A stretch of 9,465 nt of DNA from an uncultured Lachnospiraceae bacterium (lineage in GTDB: Bacteria; Bacillota; Clostridia; Lachnospirales; Lachnospiraceae). Each line of letters opens with the position of its first letter. The first letter of the stretch is position 1. The notes under the pieces were generated by a model that worked only from the letters and a program-made list of their open reading frames with translations, was not told where the DNA came from and made no database searches. Of the stretch, positions 5,450 through 9,465 are shown one piece after another. The stretch is from positions 1 through 9,465 of the forward strand of contig CAKRYY010000056.1 in assembly GCA_934432885.1 (NCBI GenBank), written 5' to 3'. The translations under genes were made by a program, and so were the position numbers.

Positions 5450-6742
5450 ATGACAGAAATGGAAGAAAATACGCAGCAGGAGAGAGCTGTTCTTGTTGGC
5501 GTAGAGTTAGATGATGCAGACGATTTTACCTATTCTATGGAAGAATTGAAAAATCTTGCGCAGGCATGCAATATGTGTGTCATTGGCATTTTGACGCAGA
5601 AAATGGATGCAGTAAACAAGGCGCTTTATCTTGGAAGCGGAAAGGTTGACGAATTGCAGGAGCTTTCGCAGAATTTGGAGGCGGATGTAATTGTATTTGA
5701 CAATGCGCTTTCGCCCTCACAGCTCCGCAATCTGCAGCAGATTCTCGGGAAGCCCATTATGGACCGTACTGCACTTATTTTGGAAATCTTTTCAACCAGA
5801 GCGAGAACGCGAGAAGCAAAGCTGCAGGTAGAGACGGCGAAGCTGCAATACCTGCTTCCGCGATTGGTCGGTATGCACGCGGCGCTTGGCAGGCAGGGCG
5901 GTGGCAGCGGACTTGCAAATAAGGGCGCTGGTGAAAAGAAGCTGGAGCTTGACAGGCGTAAGATTGAACACAGGCTGGCAGAGCTGCGGCGCGAGCTGGA
6001 GACTGTTTCGAGAGAGAGAACCACACAGCGAAAACGCAGATTGTCCTCACATCTTCCACTTGTTGCCCTGACTGGATATACCAATGCAGGAAAATCCACG
6101 CTGATGAATCGGCTTTTGGAGCGTTATGGGAGAGATGAAAAAAAGCAGGTGCTTGAAAAGGATATGCTTTTTGCAACGCTGGAGACGAGCGTTCGCAAAA
6201 TTTTACTGCCGGACAACAGGAGTTTTTTACTCTCCGATACTGTCGGATTTATTCATAAGCTTCCGACTGCTTTGATTCAGGCATTTCACTCCACGCTTGA
6301 AGAGGTAGAAAACGCAGACCTGCTTTTACATGTAGTAGACTATTCAGACCCGAATTACAAAAAACAGATGCAGGTAACAAAGGATACGCTGACGGAGCTT
6401 GGCTGTGGTGGGATACCGGTTATTTATATTATGAATAAGGCGGACCTGTGCATGGAAGGAATTCCGCGTGTACAGGGTAAGGACAGGATTTATATGGCAG
6501 CAGGCGCGGGTATTGGACTGGATGAGCTGCTGGAATTGATTGGAAAACGATTGTTTGGCGGATATGAGGAATCGGAATTTTTGATTCCTTATGAAAAAGG
6601 ACAGATTATGTCCTATCTGATGGAACGGGCGCTTGTTAAAAAAGTGGAATATGAGGAATGTGGAATTCGAATTGTAGTCTCCTGCAGTAAGGAAGACAAA
6701 GCGAGATATGGTGAATATACAGTAAAACGGGAGGGCAGATGA
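5450..6742 (+). CDS. hflX: GTPase HflX
   Basis: This 430-residue protein is the ribosome-associated GTPase HflX, which binds the 50S subunit and can split stalled or stress-arrested 70S ribosomes. An N-terminal HflX domain (about residues 10-175) contains VLVGVELDD, YLGSGKVDELQ, FDNALSPSQLRNLQ and the basic ARTREAKLQVETAKLQYLLP. A glycine-rich GGGSG segment and a coiled coil (about 165-190) follow. The GTPase domain shows G1 GYTNAGKST (209-217), a G2 region FATLETSVRKI, G3 DTVGF (263-267) and G4 NKAD (329-332). A C-terminal domain ends in VSCSKEDKARYGEYTVKREGR. The start is not fully certain: AAGGA at 5431-5435 is 14 nt before ATG 5450, longer than usual, and ATG 5459 is an alternative. MTEMEEN fits the family N-terminus. 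The stop is 1 nt before the fumarase alpha start. Confidence 0.95.
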   Translation: MTEMEENTQQERAVLVGVELDDADDFTYSMEELKNLAQACNMCVIGILTQKMDAVNKALYLGSGKVDELQELSQNLEADVIVFDNALSPSQLRNLQQILGKPIMDRTALILEIFSTRARTREAKLQVETAKLQYLLPRLVGMHAALGRQGGGSGLANKGAGEKKLELDRRKIEHRLAELRRELETVSRERTTQRKRRLSSHLPLVALTGYTNAGKSTLMNRLLERYGRDEKKQVLEKDMLFATLETSVRKILLPDNRSFLLSDTVGFIHKLPTALIQAFHSTLEEVENADLLLHVVDYSDPNYKKQMQVTKDTLTELGCGGIPVIYIMNKADLCMEGIPRVQGKDRIYMAAGAGIGLDELLELIGKRLFGGYEESEFLIPYEKGQIMSYLMERALVKKVEYEECGIRIVVSCSKEDKARYGEYTVKREGR

Positions 6743-6743
6743 G

Positions 6744-7586
6744 ATGAGGACAATTGCAGTATCTGAAATTACAGAAAATATCAGGGAAATGTGTATAGAA
6801 GCCAATTATGGATTGACGCCGGATATGGATTTTGCACTGAAGCAGGCGGAGCAAAAGGAGTGCTCTCCGCTTGGAAAAAAGGTTTTAGAGCAGCTTTCCC
6901 AAAATTTACAGATTGCATCCGAAGAAAAGATTCCGATTTGTCAGGATACGGGAATGGCAGTTATCTTTATGGAAATTGGCCAGGAAGTGCATTTTGAAGG
7001 TGGTAGTCTGGAGGATGCCATCAATGAAGGGGTCCGCCAGGGATATGTAGAAGGATTCTTGCGTAAATCAGTGGTAGGCGATCCCTGTCTGCGGAAAAAT
7101 ACGAAAGATAATACTCCTGCAGTAATTCATTATGAGATTGTAACGGGAGATAAGGTGACGATTACAGTCGCGCCGAAGGGCTTTGGCAGCGAAAATATGA
7201 GCAGAGTTTTTATGTTAAAGCCGGCGGATGGACTGGAAGGAATAAAAAATGCAGTGCTGACGGCAGTCAGAGATGCAGGACCTAACGCCTGCCCGCCTAT
7301 GGTTGTTGGCGTGGGAATTGGCGGAACCTTTGAAAAATGTGCGCTTATGGCGAAGAGGGCGTTGACGCGTCCGGTTTCGCAGCGTTCTGAAATTCCGTAT
7401 GTCAGAGAACTGGAAGAGGAACTGCTGCAGAAAATCAATGCAACTGGTATCGGACCGGGTGGACTTGGAGGCATCACGACAGCGCTTGCAGTGAATATTA
7501 ACACTTATCCGACCCACATTGCGGGGCTGCCGGTAGGCGTAAATATCTGCTGTCATGTGAACCGGCATTGTGTACGGGAAGTATAA
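6744..7586 (+). CDS. Fumarate hydratase class I, alpha (N-terminal) subunit
   Basis: This 280-residue subunit pairs with the beta subunit downstream to form the oxygen-sensitive [4Fe-4S] fumarase, which interconverts fumarate and L-malate. Diagnostic motifs are PICQDTGMAV with C66, GDPCLRKNTKDNTPAVIHY near residue 112, APKGFGSENMSR near 143, DAGPNACPPMVVGVGIGGTFE with C183, and THIAGLPVGVNICCHVNRH with C269/C270. By comparison with FumA-type enzymes, C66, C183 and probably C270 hold the cluster. The length is usual for a separate alpha subunit; in E. coli FumA both parts are fused. GGGAGGG at 6729-6735, inside the end of hflX, lies 8 nt before ATG 6744, and the genes are 1 nt apart, so translational coupling with hflX is likely. 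A tartrate dehydratase alpha (TtdA) is related, but fumarase is the better call without a tartrate gene nearby. Confidence 0.93.
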   Translation: MRTIAVSEITENIREMCIEANYGLTPDMDFALKQAEQKECSPLGKKVLEQLSQNLQIASEEKIPICQDTGMAVIFMEIGQEVHFEGGSLEDAINEGVRQGYVEGFLRKSVVGDPCLRKNTKDNTPAVIHYEIVTGDKVTITVAPKGFGSENMSRVFMLKPADGLEGIKNAVLTAVRDAGPNACPPMVVGVGIGGTFEKCALMAKRALTRPVSQRSEIPYVRELEEELLQKINATGIGPGGLGGITTALAVNINTYPTHIAGLPVGVNICCHVNRHCVREV

Positions 7587-7618
7587 AAAGTACATATAAA
7601 TTGTGGATAATGAAAGTG

Positions 7619-7649
7619 TTTCTTCTATATATAGTGTATATAGAAGAAA
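7619..7649. repeat. Perfect 13-bp inverted repeat between fumarase subunit genes
   Basis: TTTCTTCTATATA (7619-7631) and TATATAGAAGAAA (7637-7649) are exact reverse complements around the 5-base loop TAGTG. No T-run follows directly; the nearest (TTTTTT, 7665-7670) begins 15 nt later, so it is not a standard terminator. It sits in a 121-bp gap between two genes whose products form one enzyme. It could be an mRNA-stability or processing hairpin, an attenuator or a protein-binding palindrome. The sequence alone does not decide. Confidence 0.7.
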
Positions 7650-7692
7650 ATAAGCAGACAGGTATTTTTTAAAACGTAAAATGGAGACGAAC

Positions 7693-7700
7693 GGAAAGGA
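7693..7700 (+). promoter_or_regulatory. Ribosome binding site fixing the fumarase beta start
   Basis: GGAAAGGA ends 7 nt before ATG 7708. The in-frame ATG at 7681 has only TTTTTTAAAACGTAAA ahead of it, with no ribosome binding site, so 7708 is chosen. Confidence 0.8.
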
Positions 7701-7707
7701 ATCAAAG

Positions 7708-8271
7708 ATGGAAAAATATATCCAGTTGCCAATGAAAGAGGAAGATATTATTTCCCTGCGAGCAGGTGATTATGTTTATCTTAGTGGAATTGTGTATACT
7801 GCCAGAGATGCGGCACATAAAAGAATGAAGGAAGCGTTGGATGCAGGCGAGGCACTTCCTATAGAATTGCAGGGCAGCAGTATTTATTATATGGGACCTT
7901 CACCTGCGCGGGAAGGGCAGGTAATCGGTTCTGCCGGACCCACGACTGCGAGCAGGATGGATAAATATACACCGCAGCTTTTGGAGCTTGGATTGAAAGG
8001 GATGATTGGAAAGGGAAAGCGCAGTCAGGCGGTAAAGGACGCTATTGTAAAAAATAAGGCGGTCTATCTTGCCGCAGTAGGCGGCGCAGGCGCACTTTTA
8101 TCAAAAGCGATTGTAAAAGCTGAAGTTGTGGCATACGACGATCTTGGCACGGAAGCAATCCGCAGGCTGGAGGTAGAAAAATTTCCTGCGATTGTGGTGA
8201 TAGACAGTCAGGGGAATGATTTATATAAAACTGCGGCACAGGAATATTGTACAGAGGATGAAGTGAAATGA
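7708..8271 (+). CDS. Fumarate hydratase class I, beta (C-terminal) subunit
   Basis: This 187-residue protein corresponds to the C-terminal domain of FumA and is the partner of the alpha subunit encoded upstream. Family motifs run in order: LRAGDYVYLSGIVYTARDAAHKR near the N-terminus, then YYMGPSPAREGQVIGSAGPTTASRMDKY, GLKGMIGKGKRSQAV (the KGxRS block tied to substrate binding and catalysis), KAVYLAAVGGAGALLSK, EVVAYDDLGTEAIRRLEVE and FPAIVVIDSQGNDLY. All the usual blocks are present and the length is normal. The gap to the alpha gene is 121 bp, unusual for subunits needed 1:1, and holds a strong hairpin. The stop overlaps the plsC start as ATGA, pointing to coupled translation with plsC. Confidence 0.93.
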   Translation: MEKYIQLPMKEEDIISLRAGDYVYLSGIVYTARDAAHKRMKEALDAGEALPIELQGSSIYYMGPSPAREGQVIGSAGPTTASRMDKYTPQLLELGLKGMIGKGKRSQAVKDAIVKNKAVYLAAVGGAGALLSKAIVKAEVVAYDDLGTEAIRRLEVEKFPAIVVIDSQGNDLYKTAAQEYCTEDEVK

Positions 8272-8987
8272 GAAGAATTGCAATGATGGTTTTCAGGCTG
8301 TTCCTAAAAGCACCATATTATTTCCTGACAATATGGTGGTGCTCTATTCATGACAATATTTCCTATGAGGAAGGCTATCGCCGGGCAAAGCGCGCTACGA
8401 TTGCAGCCAATCGTGCTGGAAGAGTAACAGTGGAAAGCTATGGACTTGAAAATATACCTTCAGAAAATGGATTTATCTTTTTTCCGAATCATCAGGGGCT
8501 TTATGATGTCCTGAATTTTTTGGAATCCTGTCCGGTTCCATTTGCATTTGTTATCAAAAAGGAATTAGGAAATGTGATTTTGCTAAAGCAGGTAATTGGC
8601 GCACTGGGCTCTATCTGTATAGATCGGGAGGATATTCGTCAGTCTATGCAGGTTATTCATCAGGTAACAGAAGAAGTAAAGAAGGGGAGAAATTTCCTGA
8701 TTTTTGCAGAAGGAACCAGAAGCAAAAAGGGAAACCAGCTATTGCCTTTTAAGGGAGGCAGCTTTAAGAGTGCTGTTAAGGCAAAGTGCCCCATTGTGCC
8801 ATGTGCGTTAATTGATTCCTTCAGACCATTTGATGAAAAATCTATAAAGCCGGTTACGGTAAAGGTAATTTATCTGCCGCCTTTATATTATGAAGAATAT
8901 AAGGGGATGAAAACGGTGGAAATTGCAGAAGAGGTAAAACGCCGCATTGAACAGGCTATCAGACAGTACAGTGAAGAAGCGGCATAA
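8268..8987 (+). CDS. plsC: 1-acyl-sn-glycerol-3-phosphate acyltransferase (PlsC/LPLAT family)
   Basis: This is a 239-residue membrane-associated acyltransferase. PlsC adds the second acyl chain to lysophosphatidic acid, giving phosphatidic acid for phospholipid synthesis. The acyltransferase signature is complete: FPNHQGLYD with H75 and D80 (HX4D motif), a region around GALGSICIDRED (about 111-122), FAEGTRSKKGN with E148, G149 and R151, and CPIVPCALI (about 174-182). A hydrophobic N-terminal stretch (about residues 8-25) should anchor it to the inner face of the membrane. ATG 8268 overlaps the fumarase beta stop (ATGA), with GAGGA at 8254-8258 as ribosome binding site 9 nt upstream; in-frame Met codons 6 and 7 are possible but less supported. 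Another lysophospholipid acyltransferase specificity cannot be excluded. No clear terminator follows before the tRNA-Ser promoter. Confidence 0.9.
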   Translation: MRRIAMMVFRLFLKAPYYFLTIWWCSIHDNISYEEGYRRAKRATIAANRAGRVTVESYGLENIPSENGFIFFPNHQGLYDVLNFLESCPVPFAFVIKKELGNVILLKQVIGALGSICIDREDIRQSMQVIHQVTEEVKKGRNFLIFAEGTRSKKGNQLLPFKGGSFKSAVKAKCPIVPCALIDSFRPFDEKSIKPVTVKVIYLPPLYYEEYKGMKTVEIAEEVKRRIEQAIRQYSEEAA

Positions 8988-9045
8988 ATGATAAAGAATA
9001 TAAATAAGCAGTGGTAAGCAGTTTTCAGATTTTTTGAAAAAGCGA

Positions 9046-9074
9046 TTGACAAAATAGAGAGCGTTAGTTATAAT
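9046..9074 (+). promoter_or_regulatory. Consensus promoter of tRNA-Ser
   Basis: TTGACA (9046-9051) and TATAAT (9069-9074) are both perfect and separated by 17 bp. The predicted start is near 9081, about 59 nt before the mature tRNA 5' end, a long leader for a single tRNA gene. Confidence 0.9.
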
Positions 9075-9081
9075 CGTATAT

Positions 9082-9100
9082 GCACTGTTGATAACAGAGC
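9082..9100 (+). promoter_or_regulatory. Small dyad at the 5' end of the tRNA-Ser transcript
   Basis: CTGTT (9085-9089) and AACAG (9093-9097) pair around the loop GAT, and GC (9082-9083) pairs with GC (9099-9100) beyond an A/A mismatch. It starts at about the second transcribed base. It could be a protecting 5' hairpin or a protein-binding dyad next to the promoter. Confidence 0.4.
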
Positions 9101-9106
9101 AAAACT

Positions 9107-9244
9107 TTATATTTGGTAGAGGACATTAGTTCAGACTATGGAGAAATACTCAAGAGGCTGAAGAGGCGCCCCTGCTAAGGGTGTAGGTCGTTCACGCGGC
9201 GCGAGGGTTCAAATCCCTCTTTCTCCGTTATCTACCATATATAA
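9107..9244. repeat. Inverted repeat enclosing tRNA-Ser
   Basis: The left arm 9107-9120 (TTATATTTGGTAGA) and right arm 9231-9244 (TCTACCATATATAA) are complementary at 13 of 14 positions; the only mismatch is T9113 against T9238, and T9106-G9245 could add a wobble pair. The arms enclose the whole tRNA, with 19 nt between the left arm and the tRNA 5' end and only 3 nt (TTA) between the tRNA 3' end and the right arm. In the primary transcript this would clamp the tRNA in an extra long-range helix. Confidence 0.7.
9140..9227 (+). tRNA. tRNA-Ser (anticodon GCT)
   Basis: The 88-nt sequence is a type II (long variable arm) tRNA. The acceptor stem is GGAGAAA/TTTCTCC with discriminator G, the D stem CTC/GAG, the anticodon stem CGCCC/GGGTG around loop CTGCTAA, the variable arm has the stem GTCG/CGGC, and the T stem is GAGGG/CCCTC with loop TTCAAAT. 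Anticodon GCT reads the serine codons AGC and AGT. CCA is not encoded. The gene has its own promoter and terminator. Confidence 0.96.
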
Positions 9245-9247
9245 GAA

Positions 9248-9279
9248 AAGAATCTTAAGCAATTAAGATTTCTTTTTTT
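9248..9279 (+). terminator. Rho-independent terminator of tRNA-Ser
   Basis: AATCTTAA (9251-9258) and TTAAGATT (9263-9270) form a perfect 8-bp stem with loop GCAA, extended by a G-T pair, and are followed by TCTTTTTTT. The weak A/T stem is compensated by a good T-run. Confidence 0.85.
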
Positions 9280-9328
9280 GCCCCTGATGGAAAAGAAAAC
9301 AGAATGTAAAAAAGAAATAAAAATTTTG

Positions 9329-9357
9329 TTGACAAACAGAAAGGGACAAGATATAAT
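9329..9357 (+). promoter_or_regulatory. Consensus promoter P1 reading off the right edge
   Basis: TTGACA (9329-9334) and TATAAT (9352-9357) are both perfect with a 17-bp spacer. The predicted start is near 9364. It begins an unseen transcription unit; such strength is typical of rRNA, tRNA or other highly expressed genes, but the gene lies outside the window. Confidence 0.85.
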
Positions 9358-9363
9358 AAAATT

Positions 9364-9387
9364 CCACCGCGAAGAAACGAGCGGAGG
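9364..9387 (+). other. Small hairpin at the start of the P1 transcript
   Basis: CCGC (9367-9370) pairs with GCGG (9381-9384); beyond an A/A mismatch CC (9364-9365) pairs with GG (9386-9387). The loop is 10 nt. It stands out as a G+C-rich patch in A+T-rich surroundings at the predicted 5' end of the P1 transcript. The GGAGGGAG that overlaps it has no start codon at a suitable distance, so I do not call a gene here. Confidence 0.35.
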
Positions 9388-9415
9388 GAGAAATAAAAAA
9401 AGTATAAAAAAGGTC

Positions 9416-9444
9416 TTGACGAAATAAAACAGACGTGCTATTAT
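9416..9444 (+). promoter_or_regulatory. Promoter P2 reading off the right edge
   Basis: TTGACG (9416-9421) and TATTAT (9439-9444) are separated by 17 bp, giving a start near 9451. It stands 87 bp downstream of P1 in the same direction, so the two form a tandem pair. CAGACG (9430-9435) and CGTCTG (9455-9460) make a 6-bp inverted repeat around its -10 box. Confidence 0.75.
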
Positions 9445-9465
9445 ATCAGAGTTGCGTCTGATGAG

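Noticed and set aside
5626..6099. 157-codon minus-strand frame rich in Ser, Pro and Cys inside hflX
   Set aside because: Antisense shadow of a well-supported conserved gene, with no ribosome binding site and low-complexity composition.
9005..9021. Direct repeat TAAGCAG-N3-TAAGCAG after plsC
   Set aside because: Only 7 bp twice, in A/T-rich intergenic sequence. The nearby TTTTCA/TGAAAA hairpin (9022-9040) has no T-run after it, so neither a terminator nor an attachment site is supported.
9140..9227. tRNA-Ser as an integration site of a genetic island
   Set aside because: No duplicated tRNA 3' end, integrase gene or attachment repeat is present in the window.
9458..9465. CTGATGAG at the right edge, matching the hammerhead ribozyme core
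   Set aside because: The match is 8 bases at the window end; the GAAA core and the stems cannot be examined, so it is most likely chance.

Overview
The window looks like a chromosomal segment from a low-to-moderate G+C anaerobic member of the Bacillota, most likely Clostridia and probably Lachnospiraceae. The reasons are strong AGGAGG-type ribosome binding sites, consensus TTGACA-17-TATAAT promoters, tRNA genes without an encoded CCA, a split two-subunit class I (iron-sulfur) fumarate hydratase, and an Rpn-type nuclease of the form I associate with gut Lachnospiraceae. The taxonomic call is an inference. I see no insertion sequence, phage gene or CRISPR array.

Left part (1-746): a complete type II toxin-antitoxin module, DinJ/RelB antitoxin followed by YafQ-type mRNA interferase. 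It has its own near-consensus promoter and an inverted repeat in the leader that could be its operator.

Centre-left (938-4549, + strand): three closely spaced genes. They encode an Rpn-family PD-(D/E)XK nuclease-like protein, a polytopic MBOAT O-acyltransferase (AlgI type) and a membrane-anchored AlgJ/AlgX/DHHW-type SGNH-like protein. The last two form the standard pair for moving acyl (usually acetyl) groups across the membrane onto an extracellular glycan. No glycan synthase is in view, so the target is unknown.

Centre (4556-5210, - strand): tRNA-Pro(CGG) with its own promoter and terminator, preceded by a bacteriohemerythrin gene with all seven iron ligands. A divergent promoter region (5211-5449) separates hemerythrin from the next operon.

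Centre-right (5450-8987, + strand): hflX (ribosome-associated GTPase), fumarate hydratase alpha and beta subunits, and plsC (1-acylglycerol-3-phosphate acyltransferase), apparently one transcription unit starting at a TTGACA-17-TAATAT promoter. hflX and the alpha gene are 1 nt apart, and the beta gene and plsC overlap by ATGA. The two fumarase subunit genes, however, are separated by 121 bp holding a perfect 13-bp hairpin.

Right part (8988-9465): tRNA-Ser(GCT) with a perfect consensus promoter, an unusually structured leader, a 14-bp inverted repeat enclosing the whole tRNA, and a terminator. Then come two tandem strong promoters reading off the right edge towards an unseen gene.

Most of the window is ordinary housekeeping and accessory sequence. 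The most unusual items are the inverted repeat clamping tRNA-Ser, the hairpin between the two fumarase subunits, and the placement of an Rpn-type nuclease gene directly ahead of an O-acylation pair. I found no clear evidence of a wholly new system.
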